Below are positions 35,820 to 47,088 of a DNA stretch of 64,000 nt, in pieces. How positions within the stretch are numbered: the first letter of the stretch is position 1; each line of letters starts with the position of its first letter. A program made the position numbers and the translations under genes. The notes below the pieces were generated by a model that did no database searches, was not told where the DNA came from, and saw only the letters and a program-made list of their open reading frames with translations. Location of the stretch: NCBI RefSeq assembly GCF_006546835.1, contig NZ_VICB01000014.1, forward strand, positions 1 to 64,000. The letters run 5' to 3'. This DNA is from Actinomyces johnsonii (GTDB taxonomy: Bacteria > Actinomycetota > Actinomycetes > Actinomycetales > Actinomycetaceae).

Positions 35820-36788
35820 TCAGTCCTGCGAGTGGGTCAGGACGATCTTGCCGGTGGTGGTTCCCGCGCGCACGGCGGTGACGGCCTGCGCCGCGTCCTG
35901 GATCGGGAGGCGGTCGGTGACGTGGACGCGGAGCTCTCCGGAGGCCACGAGCTCCACCGCACGCCTCAGGTGGCGTCCGACGAGCGCCGGGTTCGCCTGA
36001 CTGAAGGCTCCGAGGTTGAAGCCGATGACGCCGATGCCCCGCAGCCACAGCGACGTGGTACTCACCTGCTGGTCCTCCGCCTGGGAGGCATCCCCCAGCG
36101 CGAGGAGCCGTCCGCCGGTGCGCAGCAGGTCGAGGCTGCGCAGCCTGGCCGGGCCGGCCACCGGGTCGGCGACGACGTCGAACTGGGCGGGTTCGGCCTC
36201 CGCGAGATCCTCGGTCAGCCAAGCCTCGTCGTAGCCCAGGTCCAGGATCTCCTGGCGCTTGGCCTCGCCGCGGGTGACGCCGACGAGGCGACTCGCCCCG
36301 AGCAGCCGGGCCACCTGGCCCATCTGCGAGCCGAGGCCACCGGCGGCGGCATGAACCAGTACGCTCTCACCTCGGCGCAGGTGGGCGATCTCCTCCAGGG
36401 CGACGAGCGCCGTCGTCGTGTTGGCCGGGACCGCAGCGGCCAGGACCGGATCGAGTCCCGCGGGCAGCGGCGTGACGAGCTCCGCGGGAGCTACAGCGAC
36501 CTGACCGTAGCCGCCACCCCCGGTGATGGTCAGGGCGACGACGGCATCCCCAACCCGGTAGCCGTCCACTCCTTCTCCGAGCGCGCGGACGCGACCGGTC
36601 ACCTCCAGCCCAGGAGTCCAGGGCAGGTCGATGGGCACGAACCCCTCGGCGAAGAGCGCCTCGACGTAGCCGACGCCGGCATGGTCCACATCCACGGCGA
36701 TCTCGCCCGGTCCGGGCTCAGGGGCGGGGGCGTCCTGGTACCGCAGCCCGGAGGGGCCGTCGAAGCTGACGATCTGCATGGCCTTCAT
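35820..36788 (-). CDS. Zinc-independent alcohol dehydrogenase / quinone oxidoreductase
   Basis: A 322-residue medium-chain reductase of the quinone oxidoreductase type. It has no structural zinc cysteines. The GroES-like half has VDHAGVGYVEALFAEG and PGLEVTGRVRALGEGVDGY; the Rossmann half has VLVHAAAGGLGSQMGQVARLLGA, the NADPH-binding Ala/Gly motif of this subfamily. It reduces quinones or alpha,beta-unsaturated carbonyls. AGGAAGG about nine bases before ATG 36788 supports the start. It is first in the ADH-GyrI-AraC gene group and has a palindromic operator upstream. Confidence 0.9.
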   Translation of the reverse strand: MKAMQIVSFDGPSGLRYQDAPAPEPGPGEIAVDVDHAGVGYVEALFAEGFVPIDLPWTPGLEVTGRVRALGEGVDGYRVGDAVVALTITGGGGYGQVAVAPAELVTPLPAGLDPVLAAAVPANTTTALVALEEIAHLRRGESVLVHAAAGGLGSQMGQVARLLGASRLVGVTRGEAKRQEILDLGYDEAWLTEDLAEAEPAQFDVVADPVAGPARLRSLDLLRTGGRLLALGDASQAEDQQVSTTSLWLRGIGVIGFNLGAFSQANPALVGRHLRRAVELVASGELRVHVTDRLPIQDAAQAVTAVRAGTTTGKIVLTHSQD

Positions 36789-36822
36789 GGACAACACCTT
36801 CCTGTATCAGTTATCAACACTA

Positions 36823-36838
36823 TATCAGATATCTGATA
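36823..36838 (-). promoter_or_regulatory. Perfect 16-bp palindromic operator before the oxidoreductase gene
   Basis: TATCAGATATCTGATA is its own reverse complement. Further TATCA half-sites occur just downstream on the transcript side (TATCAGTTATCA at 36805-36816). It lies 35 bp before the start codon at 36788, overlapping the expected promoter. The regulator is unknown. Confidence 0.6.
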
Positions 36839-36910
36839 CTCGATGCGGGATAGCCTGCTGATCGACGGCAGCCACGTGAGCGCCATCAGGAGTCATCACA
36901 GGACCAGGAA

Positions 36911-37030
36911 TGTCCAAATCGGTGACAAAGGCGTGGACCGTCGCCGTCGAGACGGAGTGAAACCGCATGATTCCAAGGTTCTCTTTCGTACGAAACGGAG
37001 GTCTTCGGTCCTTTGTCACCGATTTGGACA
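36911..37030. repeat. MITE-like element with 20-bp perfect terminal inverted repeats
   Basis: 36911-36930 (TGTCCAAATCGGTGACAAAG) and 37011-37030 are exact reverse complements, enclosing 80 bp without a gene. The size and ends resemble a non-autonomous insertion element. No clear target duplication is seen. It lies 20 bp from the left end of the IS1634-type element. Confidence 0.55.
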
Positions 37031-37050
37031 TCACCGTGCCAATTCCCTGA

Positions 37051-38793
37051 CCTGACTCGTGACAGTTTGGTGGGGTCTGGGTTTTGAGGTGGGTTTTTCG
37101 TTGGTATTCCGTGGTGTTGGGGGTGTGCTGGCACACTAAGGGGCCGGTAGGGTGGGGGTGGTGAGCCCGTTTGTGCGTAAGGTCAAGACAGCCTCAGGGG
37201 CGACGGCGGTGCAGATCGCGGTCAAGGAAGGGCGCCGGGACAAGGTGATCGAGCACCTGGGATCGGCCCACACTGAGGCCGAGCTGGCTGCTCTGATGGA
37301 GATCGGCCGGCACCGCATTGCCCCGGACCAGCTGGCCCTGGACCTGACTCCCACGCCACCGGCGGTTTCGGGACTCCTCACGGCCTCAGCCCCGGTCGGC
37401 ACTGATGCGGTGGTGGCCTCCAAGCACTCCAGGTTGTTGTGGTAGGTCCTGCACGGGGTCTACACCCGTCTGGGGCTGAGGAACGCCACTGGGGGTGATC
37501 GGGCCTTTGAGCAGATGGTTCTGGCGCGTCTGATCGAGCCGACCTCTAAGGCCCAGGTCCCCCGCGTCCTGGGTGACCTGGGCCTGGAGCCGGTCAGCAC
37601 CAGGACCTTGTTCCGCTCCCTGGCCCGAGCCCAGGAGCGAGGCTACCGCGAGAGCCTGTCTGGGGCTCTGTTCGAGCACGTCACCGCCAGTGGGGGCCTG
37701 GCCCTGTGCCTGCAGGCGTGACCACCCTCTACTTCGAGGCCGAGCGTGAGGACGACCTGCGCAAGGTCGGTTACTCCAAGGAGAGGAGGGTCGACCCCCA
37801 GATCATCGTGGGCCTGCTGGTCGACCGTCATGGTTTTCCTCTCCAGGTCGGCTGCTGGGAGGGCAACAAGGCTGAGACCACCACGATCATCCCCATCGCG
37901 GAGGCCTTCCAGGCCGCCCACGGCATCGAGGACCTCATCATCGTCGCTGACGCCGGCATGCTCTCGGCCGCCAACCTGACGGCCCTGGATGAGGCGAGGC
38001 TGCGGTTCATCGCCCGGGGCCCGCACCACCCGGGCCCCAGGCGACCTGGAGGCCCACTTCCACTGGCACGGGGACGCCTTCACCGATGGGCAGCTGATCG
38101 ACACCATCACCCCCAGGAGGGGCTCCAGGAGCCAGCGCGACATTAGCAGTCGTCGTGAGCCGGTGTGGGACCCGCACACCCATCCAGGCTCATGGAGAGC
38201 GGTATGGGTCTACTCCAAGAAGCGCGCCGCCAGGGACAACCAGACCCTCACAGCTCAGGCCAACCGCGCCCGGGCTGTCATCGCCGGCGAGAAGCATCCT
38301 AAGGGCACGCGTTTTGTCACCGTCCATCAAGGCGATCAGGTCCTTGATGAGGCCTCCATCGCCAGAGCCCGGTCCCTGGTGGGCCTCAAGGGCTACGTCA
38401 CCAACATCCCGTCCCGCCTGATGGGCGCCGGTGAGGTCGTCTCTTCGTATCACGAGCTGTGGCACGCCCGGGCAGTCCTTCCGGATGAGCAAGCACGACC
38501 TGAGAGCCCGCCCGGTCTTCCACCACACCCATGACGCCACCTGGGCCCACCTGACCGTGGTCATGGCCGCCCTGGCCGTGGTCATGGCCGCCCTGGCCGT
38601 CGCCCGCTACCTCCAGGAGGCCACCGGTATCAGCATCGCCAGGATCGTGCGCGAGCTACGCGGCCTGCAGGAGGTCACCATCAACCTCAACGGCCACCAC
38701 CTCGCAGCCGCACCACGTCTGACCGACACCGCCAACGACATCCTCACCGCCCTGAGCACCCCACCCCCGGCACACTAAGCGTCATGAGTCAGG
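37051..38793 (+). mobile_element. IS1634-type insertion sequence, inactivated
   Basis: Ends CCTGACTCGTGAC (37051-37063) and GTCATGAGTCAGG (38781-38793) are inverted over 13 bp with one mismatch. The 5-bp sequence CCTGA occurs directly outside both ends (37046-37050 and 38794-38798), a plausible target duplication. The interior is a transposase gene broken by a stop codon and several frameshifts. The length of about 1.74 kb fits the family. Confidence 0.8.
37161..38778 (+). pseudogene. IS1634-family transposase, broken
   Basis: The reading begins SPFVRKVKTASGATAVQIAV, characteristic of IS1634-type DDE transposases. An in-frame TAG follows at 37443-37445. The same frame continues (QMVLARLIEPTSKAQVPRVL) to a frameshift near 37700. 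A second frame carries VTTLYFEAEREDDLRKVGYS and IIVADAGMLSAANL to about 38030. A third carries AVWVYSKKRAARDNQTL and IPSRLMGAGEVVSSYHELW. The last frame (SKHDLRARPVFHHT) runs to TAA at 38778. An 18-bp tandem duplication repeats VVMAALA near 38565. It cannot make an intact protein. Confidence 0.9.
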
Positions 38794-38931
38794 CCTGAGA
38801 ACCCGGCGTTGCCAACCCCATCCGCAGCCCAGACGCAGCGACACATCCAAAGGTTGAGAAGATGTGATGCCCCGCCTCACTCGCATGATCGTTACGGATC
38901 CGGGGCCGAGGATCCCGCTACCTGCTGGCCG

Positions 38932-39423
38932 CTACTCGGCGCTGAGGTCGTCCCGCAGGACGGCGGTGACCCGCTCAAGCATCTCGGTGAGCTGCTCGCG
39001 CTCCTTCGCGGAGAACGCCTCCGCCATGCACCGCTCGATGCGCCGCGCACTCTCATCGGCATGCAGAACCAGGGTCTCGCCTTCGGGGGTCAGTGAGGCA
39101 ATGAGAACTTTGGCATGGTCGGAGGAGGGGTGGCGGGTGACGAGGCGCTTCTGCTCCAGCTTGGCGATGACAGTCGCCATCGTCTGCGGGGTGACCGCGG
39201 CGGCCCTGGCCAGCTGGGCCGAGGACTGCTCGGGTACGTAGTACAGGGAGAGCATGGCGGCGTACTGGGCCACCGTGATGCCGAAGCTCCGCAGAGCCTC
39301 GGTCTTGGCAGCCATCATGGCCTGCTCCGCCGCCTTGATGTGCAGACCGAGGCGCACCCTGGTATCCTCGGCGAGCTCACGACGCCCCCGCCTCGGGGGC
39401 GGAATGTCAACGATGCGGCTCAC
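38932..39423 (-). CDS. MarR-family transcriptional regulator
   Basis: A 163-residue winged-helix dimeric regulator. SAQLARAAAVTPQTMATVIAKLEQKRLVTRHPSSDHAKVLIASLT is cut here to its landmarks: the recognition helix TPQTMATVIAKLEQKRLV and the wing containing DHAKVL. Flanking helices form the dimer interface. It starts at GTG 39423, 10 bp after the XRE gene, so it may be the third gene of that operon. The targets are unknown; it may control the oxidative or drug response genes typical for the family. Confidence 0.88.
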   Translation of the reverse strand: MSRIVDIPPPRRGRRELAEDTRVRLGLHIKAAEQAMMAAKTEALRSFGITVAQYAAMLSLYYVPEQSSAQLARAAAVTPQTMATVIAKLEQKRLVTRHPSSDHAKVLIASLTPEGETLVLHADESARRIERCMAEAFSAKEREQLTEMLERVTAVLRDDLSAE

Positions 39424-39433
39424 GGTGGTTATC

Positions 39434-39637
39434 TTAAGTTGCGTCGTCGTCAGGGAAGAAGATCTCCTCGATGGTCAGGCCGAAAACACGCGCGATGGCG
39501 AAGGCCAGGGGCAGGGAGGGGTCGTAGCGACCGGCTTCCAAGGCGTTGACCGTCTGACGGGAGACCCCTAGCTCCTCGGCGAGCCGGGCCTGGGTCCAAC
39601 TGCGCTGGGCGCGCAGCACCTTGAGATCATTCCTCAC
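39434..39637 (-). CDS. Small XRE-family (Cro-like) DNA-binding protein
   Basis: A 67-residue helix-turn-helix protein of the YozG type: VLRAQRSWTQARLAEELGVS then RQTVNALEAGRYDPSLPLAF and IEEIFFPDDDAT. The GTG start at 39637 overlaps the stop of the upstream membrane gene (GTGA), so the two are coupled, an arrangement common for this regulator family. It probably autoregulates the promoter at 40090-40118. Confidence 0.88.
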   Translation of the reverse strand: MRNDLKVLRAQRSWTQARLAEELGVSRQTVNALEAGRYDPSLPLAFAIARVFGLTIEEIFFPDDDAT

Positions 39638-40023
39638 CGGTACCGCCAGGTTGACCACAGCATTCCAACACCGAAGAAGAAGGCCCACACAACGGTTACC
39701 CACATGAGGCTGATATGAGGTGCTCCCACTTCCTCCATGAATCCGTAAGCCATACTGGCAATGACCGTGCCCGCGGCGGAGATGACGAGCGCTTCCAGCA
39801 CTTTTCTCGCCTGCATCTCATCTGTTTCCCGCGATATTCTCATCATGGCCCACGTGCAGACGGCGACGCCAATCATGGGAAGCAGTACGACGACGAAGCG
39901 CCAGGGACTTTCTCCCAGAGATCGCGCCCACCTCAATCCAACAAAAACGCCGACGGAGTAGAGAACGGCGCCGATGCCAAATCGGATGGAGTAGGAGACA
40001 ACCGCCTTACGATCACCGAGCAT
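39634..40023 (-). CDS. Membrane protein coupled to the XRE regulator
   Basis: A 129-residue protein with four hydrophobic segments (FGIGAVLYSVGVFVGL, FVVVLLPMIGVAVCTWAMM, LVISAAGTVIASMAYGFM and LMWVTVVWAFFFGVGMLW). The function is unknown; four-helix proteins of this type are regularly encoded just before YozG-like regulators. ATG 40023 has GGAAGG five bases upstream. A textbook promoter lies 60 bp before it. Confidence 0.75.
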   Translation of the reverse strand: MLGDRKAVVSYSIRFGIGAVLYSVGVFVGLRWARSLGESPWRFVVVLLPMIGVAVCTWAMMRISRETDEMQARKVLEALVISAAGTVIASMAYGFMEEVGAPHISLMWVTVVWAFFFGVGMLWSTWRYR

Positions 40024-40089
40024 GACTGCCTTCCGCCAATGGTGACATCGAGAGTGACCGGATGACATTGCCGGTCCGGCTCACATCCA

Positions 40090-40118
40090 AGTATAAAGGA
40101 GACTTGTCATTCAGTCAA
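40090..40118 (-). promoter_or_regulatory. Sigma-70-type promoter of the membrane protein/XRE operon
   Basis: On the minus strand TTGACT (40113-40118) and TATACT (40090-40095) are separated by exactly 17 bp. It would start transcription near 40083, about 60 bp before the ATG at 40023. Confidence 0.75.
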
Positions 40119-40130
40119 GGTTACTTTCCT

Positions 40131-40646
40131 TCATGACGATGTCCTTCTATTTCTCGACGACCTTCTGGTCACCATGTACGTGCTTCCGAGGACACTGCCG
40201 ACAACGACCGGGAAGGCGGGAATGACCCATGGATAAGATCGCACCTCGACCCCGTGGGCGCGCAGTGTCCGCTTCGCGAAGATCCAGAAGGGCAGGACGA
40301 TCGGCAGCGCCGTCGCCGACCCTGGGGTGTAGCGCCGGGCGAGGGCCGCCGTGGCCAGGTGGCTGAAGGTGTGCATGCCGTAGCCGTAGAGCACGGCCTG
40401 ATAGAGGAACGAACGCCCGCGCGTGCGGTAGCCGTCGATCGAGGCGGCCGCCATGAGGCCGCCCATCAGACCGATTCCCAGGTAAACATGCTCGCGCGAG
40501 CAGCCGTTACGCCGAATATCGTCGGGCAGGAAGGGAATCTTGTCCAAGGCCGGGTGGGTCCAGCCGGGCATCGTCGCCAGTTCCTCGAGATCGTGGGCCA
40601 GCCATGAGAAGAACAGGCCTCCAGTCGCCAGTGAGACGGAGTCCAT
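40131..40646 (-). CDS. HXXEE-domain membrane protein
   Basis: A 171-residue membrane protein with the sequence HDLEELATMPGW near residue 18, the HXXEE motif that names the family, and later histidines in EHVYLGIGL and YGMHTFSHL that could bind metal. About four hydrophobic segments. Function is unknown. GGAGGTGAT precedes the ATG at 40646. It is divergent from a TetR gene with which it shares a short control region, so it is the likely target of that repressor. Confidence 0.8.
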   Translation of the reverse strand: MDSVSLATGGLFFSWLAHDLEELATMPGWTHPALDKIPFLPDDIRRNGCSREHVYLGIGLMGGLMAAASIDGYRTRGRSFLYQAVLYGYGMHTFSHLATAALARRYTPGSATALPIVLPFWIFAKRTLRAHGVEVRSYPWVIPAFPVVVGSVLGSTYMVTRRSSRNRRTSS

Positions 40647-40672
40647 GTCATCACCTCCGGTTTCGATACTAA

Positions 40673-40686
40673 TAGTTGCGTAACTA
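40673..40686. promoter_or_regulatory. Candidate TetR operator
   Basis: TAGTTGCGTAACTA has 5-bp inverted arms (TAGTT / AACTA) and lies in the 102-bp gap between the divergent HXXEE and TetR genes. It is assigned by position and symmetry only. Confidence 0.5.
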
Positions 40687-40748
40687 ACAGTAGCGCGTCC
40701 ATGCCGGCTCTGCCAGACTTCCCGTCAGCATCGCAAGGAGAAGTGCAG

Positions 40749-41441
40749 ATGAGTGATCCTTCCGGAGAGGACCGCCCGGGTGGACGCGGTGGACGTCCCC
40801 GAGACACCGCCGTCGACCAGCGGATTCTTCAGGCCACGACGTCTTTGCTCGCCCAAAAGGGGTTTCGGGGCCTGCGGGTCGACGACGTCGCTCGCAGTGC
40901 CGGAGTCCCGAAATCGACGATCTACCGGCGATGGCCCTCTCTAACGGATCTTGCTGTTGCCGCCGTTGACGATGCCCTGGGGGAACGGGGAGCTGTCATC
41001 AGTGACGACCCGCTGATTGACCTATCCCAGATCGTCGTCCGTACACACACCCTGCTCATCAGCTCGCCTCTGGCCGGCACCCTGCCGCAGCTGGCCTTCG
41101 AGCTCGTCAACCGCCCCGAGACTGCTCATCTCTACCGAGAACGCGTTATCAGCCCTCTGCGCGACGCTGCGATCAACGCCGTTCGGCGCGCCATTGAGCA
41201 GACCTCCTGGAAGGGACCGGACGCGGAGACGAGCGTGGACATGATGATCGGAGCCGGCCTGTACCGGCACAACTACCTGGGACATACGCCGACACTGGAG
41301 GAGGCCTTCACGATTGCCGACGCCGTTGCGGGTCGTCGGCTTCCCCGTCCCGATTTTTCTTCGGATCCGACGGAGCCAAAAATACTCCCCGAAACGGATC
41401 ATCATGGATCGCCTCGGGGAGCCGAGAATATGAAGAAGTAG
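40749..41441 (+). CDS. TetR-family transcriptional regulator
   Basis: A 230-residue repressor. The helix-turn-helix is RILQATTSLLAQKGFRGLRV followed by DDVARSAGVPKSTIYRRWPS. The C-terminal ligand domain has the TetR_C-type pattern LINRPE-like ELVNRPETAHLYRERVISPL. ATG 40749 is preceded by AAGGAGAAG. It is divergent from the HXXEE gene and ends only one base before the tRNA-Ala gene's CCA end on the opposite strand. Confidence 0.9.
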   Translation: MSDPSGEDRPGGRGGRPRDTAVDQRILQATTSLLAQKGFRGLRVDDVARSAGVPKSTIYRRWPSLTDLAVAAVDDALGERGAVISDDPLIDLSQIVVRTHTLLISSPLAGTLPQLAFELVNRPETAHLYRERVISPLRDAAINAVRRAIEQTSWKGPDAETSVDMMIGAGLYRHNYLGHTPTLEEAFTIADAVAGRRLPRPDFSSDPTEPKILPETDHHGSPRGAENMKK

Positions 41442-41442
41442 A

Positions 41443-41518
41443 TGGTGGAGCCAACGGGACTCGAACCCGTAACCCCCTGCTTGCAAAGCAGGTGCGCTAC
41501 CAATTGCGCCATGGCCCC
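41443..41518 (-). tRNA. tRNA-Ala (anticodon TGC)
   Basis: A 76-nt gene including encoded CCA. On the minus strand the acceptor GGGGCCA pairs with TGGCTCC (G-U allowed). The D-arm is GCGCAATTGGTAGCGC, the anticodon loop CTTTGCA within CCTGC / GCAGG, and the T-arm CGGGTTCGAGTCCCG. Confidence 0.97.
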
Positions 41519-41549
41519 TGAGGGAATGATCAGTCGATCACGTCTATTC

Positions 41550-41684
41550 TCAGTCGACGGGATCGGTGACCTCAGCCCATGCGGCCCGCTCCATTCGGGC
41601 CGCCTCGAACCTGAGCCACGCGGCATAACCGGTGGCAGCCAGGAACAAAAAGACCGCGGCTGATACGAATGTACGGTTCCTCAT
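41550..41684 (-). CDS. DLW-39-like small protein
   Basis: A 44-residue protein between the two tRNA genes: MRNRTFVSAAVFLFLAATGY, a hydrophobic segment, then FEAARMERAAWAEVTDPVD. The C-terminal ER-x-x-WAEVTDPV matches the pattern of the DLW-39 family, tiny actinobacterial proteins encoded close to gyrA and tRNA-Ile/Ala. AGGAGG lies five bases before ATG 41684, an excellent ribosome site. The function is unknown; it is likely membrane-associated. Confidence 0.75.
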   Translation of the reverse strand: MRNRTFVSAAVFLFLAATGYAAWLRFEAARMERAAWAEVTDPVD

Positions 41685-41714
41685 GAAACCTCCTCATCGT
41701 CTCACCGCGGACGG

Positions 41715-41788
41715 TGGGCCTAGCTGGACTCGAACCAGCGACCTCATCCTTATCAGGGATGCGCTCTAACCGACTGAGCTATAGGCCC
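41715..41788 (-). tRNA. tRNA-Ile (anticodon GAT)
   Basis: A 74-nt gene. The acceptor GGGCCTA pairs with TAGGCCC, discriminator A; CCA is not encoded (CCG follows). The D-arm is GCTCAGTCGGTTAGAGC, the anticodon loop CTGATAA and the T-arm GCTGGTTCGAGTCCAGC. Confidence 0.97.
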
Positions 41789-41837
41789 GTGCGACCGGAA
41801 GAGATTAACCTACCCGGCTACGGGAGACCAAATCCGA

Positions 41838-42323
41838 TCACTCGTCCGCAAGCGTGAGATGGATCCCACCAACAAGGGTGGCGGTGATGTTGTAAAGAAA
41901 AGCGCCGAGCGTAGTCAATGCCGTCACAAGCACCATATCGACCACGGCAATGATTGTGGAGACGGCCAGCGCCCGTGGCAGCTCCAGGTAGGCCACGATC
42001 GCGGAGAAGGTGTTGGAGCGCTCGCCGGCCACCGTCTTGACCAGGTCCTCGATGGTGGAGAAGACGTGCATAGCGTCCAGCATGAACCACACAACGGCCG
42101 TGGCGACGATGAGCATGATGCCGCCCGCGAAGCTGAGCAAGAAGCTCGCCTTCATCACCGACCAGGGGTCCACCCGAGTCAGGGCCAGCCGCACGCGTCG
42201 CGGCCCGGCGATGGTCTTCTTGCTCTTCTTACTCTTGCCGCCCGAGGCATCCGCGCCACCCACGATGGATGCGGCACCTGCGGACTGCCCGCCGTCGGGG
42301 GACATGGAAACCGGCTGGCTCAT
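41838..42323 (-). CDS. DUF3566 membrane protein downstream of gyrA
   Basis: A 161-residue protein. The Ser/Gly/Lys-rich cytoplasmic N-terminus ends in KSKKSKKT, followed by [20 protein letters not shown], the entry to the DUF3566 domain, and two helices ([18 protein letters not shown] and [20 protein letters not shown]). It overlaps the gyrA stop by four bases (42320-42323), so it is co-translated. The family is found next to gyrA across actinobacteria and is of unknown function. Confidence 0.9.
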   Translation of the reverse strand: MSQPVSMSPDGGQSAGAASIVGGADASGGKSKKSKKTIAGPRRVRLALTRVDPWSVMKASFLLSFAGGIMLIVATAVVWFMLDAMHVFSTIEDLVKTVAGERSNTFSAIVAYLELPRALAVSTIIAVVDMVLVTALTTLGAFLYNITATLVGGIHLTLADE

Positions 42324-44992
42324 GCTTCGACCTCACTCTCGTTGTCTTCCAACGCTACCGCGTCAGGTACTGAGTCCGCAGGAGAGTCATCAGTCTCACC
42401 TTCCGGTGCAGCATCAGTCGGAGCCTCATTGGCGGAGTCGGCGCTCGGGCCGGTATCGGCGGCATCGACCGCCTCCTCCATATCCCGCTCGGTGTTGCGG
42501 GCCACCGCGATGATGCGGTCTCCGGCGTCGGGCTTGGCGAAGGTCACGCCCTGGGTGGCGCGCCCCGTGCGCGAGACCTCGCTGACGGCGGATCGCACCA
42601 CCTTGCCCGAAGCCATGATGCACAGGACCTCATCGCCGGAGTCAGTCACCAGAGCGCCCACGAGGTTGCCGCGCGCCTCGACGAGGTTGGCGACCTTGAC
42701 ACCCAGGCCCCCGCGACCCTTGACCGGGTAGTCGACGACGTTGGTGCGCTTGGCGTAGCCACCCTCGGTGACGACGAACAGGTCGGCGTCCTGCCAGGAG
42801 GGGTCGACGACGTCCATGGCCAGAAGGTAGTCGTCCGGCCGGAACCGCATACCGGTCACGCCGCTGGTGGCCCGGCCCGTGGGACGCAGGGTGTCGTCGT
42901 CGGCGTGGAAGCGCAGCGACTGTCCGGCGTGGGAGACCAGGAGGAGGTCCTGGCCGGTGCTCAGGAGCCTGGCGGAGACGAGCTCGTCGTAGTTGCCGTC
43001 CTCGTCCTGGCGCAGGTTGATGGCGATGACGCCGCCTGAGCGGTTGGAGTTGTATTCGCTCAGGCGCGTCTTCTTCACCAGGCCGCGTCGGGTGGCCAGG
43101 ACCAGGAAGTCGGCCTGGTCGTAGTCCTGGAGCTCCATGACCTGGGCGATCTCCTCGCCGGGCTGGAAGGCCAGGAGATTGGCCACGTGCTGGCCCTTGG
43201 AGTCTCGGCCGCCCTCGGGTAGCTCGTAGCCCTTGGCCCGGTAGACACGGCCGTAATTGGTGAAGAACAGCAGCCAGCGGTGCGTCGTCGTGACGAAGAA
43301 GTGGTCGACGACGTCGTCCTCACGCAGCGTGGCACCGCGGATTCCCTTGCCACCGCGGTGCTGGGAGCGGTAGGAATCGGTACGGGTGCGCTTGGCGTAA
43401 CCGGAGCGGGTGATGGTGACGACCACGTCCTCCTCGGGGATGAGGTCCTCCATACTCATCTCGCCGTCGAAAGGCACGATCCGGGTGCGGCGCTCGTCCC
43501 CGTACTTCTCAACGATCTCGGCGAGCTCGTCGGAGACGATGCCCCGCTGGCGCTCCGGGGAGGCGATGATCTCGCGCAGGTCCTTGACCCGGGCGCGCAG
43601 CTCCTCGGACTCCTCCTGGATCTTGAGGCGCTCCAGGGCGGCCAGACGGCGCAGCTGGAGGGAGAGGATCGCCTCGGCTTGGGCCTCGTCGACGTCCAGC
43701 AGACCCATGAGGCCGGTGCGGGCCTCTTCGGTGGTGGGTGAGCGCCTGATGAGAGCGATGACGGCATCGAGGGCGTCGATCGCCTTGAGCAGGCCCTCGA
43801 GGATGTGGAGGCGCTCCTCGGCCTTGCGCAGGCGGAAGCGCGAGCGGCGCACGATGACGTCGATCTGATGGCTGACCCAGTGGCGCACGAACCCGTCCAG
43901 GCTCAGCGTGCGCGGTACCCCGTCGACCAGGGCGAGCATGTTGGCCGGGAAGTTGTCCTGGAGCTGGGTGCGCTTGTAGAGGTTGTTGAGGACCACCTTG
44001 GCCACGGCGTCGCGCTTGAGGACAATGACGAGCCTCTGGCCGGTGCGCCCGGAGGTCTCGTCGCGGATGTCGGCGATGCCGGTCACCTGGCCGTCGCGCA
44101 CCAGTTGGGCGATCTTGTCGGCCAGGTTGTCGGGGTTGACCTGGTAGGGAAGCTCGGTGACCACGAGGCACTGGCGCCCCTGGATCTCCTCGACGTTGAC
44201 CACCGCGCGCTGGGTGATGGAGCCACGCCCGGTGCGGTAGGCGTCCTCGATGCCCCGGCGGCCCAGGATCGTGGCGCCGGTGGGGAAGTCGGGTCCGGGG
44301 ATCCGCTCGATGAGGGCGTCGAGCAGCTCCTCGCGCGAAGCGTCGGGGTGCTCGAGGTACCACTGGGCGCCGCGGGCGATCTCACGCAGATTGTGCGGTG
44401 GGATACGGGTGGCCATGCCGACGGCGATGCCCTCGGAACCGTTGACCAGGAGGTTGGGGAACCGGGCCGGCAGGATGACCGGCTCCTGGTTGCGTCCGTC
44501 GTAGTTGTCCTGGAAGTCGACGCTATCCTCGTCAATGTCCCGGAGCATCTCCATGGCCAGGGGCGCCATCTTGCACTCGGTATAGCGGGGGGCGGCGGGT
44601 CCCAGGTTTCCCGGAGTGCCGAAGTTCCCCTGGCCGGCGACCAGCGGATAGCGCAGCGACCACCACTGGACCAGACGGGCCAGGGCGTCGTAGATGGCGC
44701 TGTCGCCGTGGGGGTGGTAAGTGCCCATGACGTCGCCAACGACGCGGGAGGACTTGGAGAAGGAGGCGGTGGGGCGGTAGCCGCCGTCGTACATGGCGTA
44801 CAGGACGCGGCGGTGGACCGGCTTGAGCCCGTCGCGCACGTCCGGCAGGGCCCGGCCCACGATGACGCTCATCGCGTAGTCGAGGTAGGAGCGCTGCATC
44901 TCCATCTGGAGGTCGACCGGCTGAATGCGCTCGGGAGCGGCAACGTTGGTCGCTCCCTCGTCGCCGATGATCTCTTCAACTTCGTCGCTCAC
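42320..44992 (-). CDS. gyrA: DNA gyrase subunit A
   Basis: An 890-residue breakage-reunion subunit of gyrase. The catalytic Tyr is in [10 protein letters not shown] (about residue 135). The quinolone region reads [15 protein letters not shown], with the Ser and Asp of drug-sensitive enzymes. The GyrA box is in [11 protein letters not shown], starting the DNA-wrapping C-terminal blades. The last 50 residues form a long acidic tail. GTG 44992 has AAGGA five bases upstream. It follows gyrB by 68 bp on the minus strand. Confidence 0.98.
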   Translation of the reverse strand: MSDEVEEIIGDEGATNVAAPERIQPVDLQMEMQRSYLDYAMSVIVGRALPDVRDGLKPVHRRVLYAMYDGGYRPTASFSKSSRVVGDVMGTYHPHGDSAIYDALARLVQWWSLRYPLVAGQGNFGTPGNLGPAAPRYTECKMAPLAMEMLRDIDEDSVDFQDNYDGRNQEPVILPARFPNLLVNGSEGIAVGMATRIPPHNLREIARGAQWYLEHPDASREELLDALIERIPGPDFPTGATILGRRGIEDAYRTGRGSITQRAVVNVEEIQGRQCLVVTELPYQVNPDNLADKIAQLVRDGQVTGIADIRDETSGRTGQRLVIVLKRDAVAKVVLNNLYKRTQLQDNFPANMLALVDGVPRTLSLDGFVRHWVSHQIDVIVRRSRFRLRKAEERLHILEGLLKAIDALDAVIALIRRSPTTEEARTGLMGLLDVDEAQAEAILSLQLRRLAALERLKIQEESEELRARVKDLREIIASPERQRGIVSDELAEIVEKYGDERRTRIVPFDGEMSMEDLIPEEDVVVTITRSGYAKRTRTDSYRSQHRGGKGIRGATLREDDVVDHFFVTTTHRWLLFFTNYGRVYRAKGYELPEGGRDSKGQHVANLLAFQPGEEIAQVMELQDYDQADFLVLATRRGLVKKTRLSEYNSNRSGGVIAINLRQDEDGNYDELVSARLLSTGQDLLLVSHAGQSLRFHADDDTLRPTGRATSGVTGMRFRPDDYLLAMDVVDPSWQDADLFVVTEGGYAKRTNVVDYPVKGRGGLGVKVANLVEARGNLVGALVTDSGDEVLCIMASGKVVRSAVSEVSRTGRATQGVTFAKPDAGDRIIAVARNTERDMEEAVDAADTGPSADSANEAPTDAAPEGETDDSPADSVPDAVALEDNESEVEA

Positions 44993-45060
44993 AGGATTCC
45001 TTCGTGTTCAGAGGATGTCGCCGGAAGTAGGCCGGCGGTTCACGTGCGGCCCGGTACCGC

Positions 45061-47088
<2,028 letters not shown>

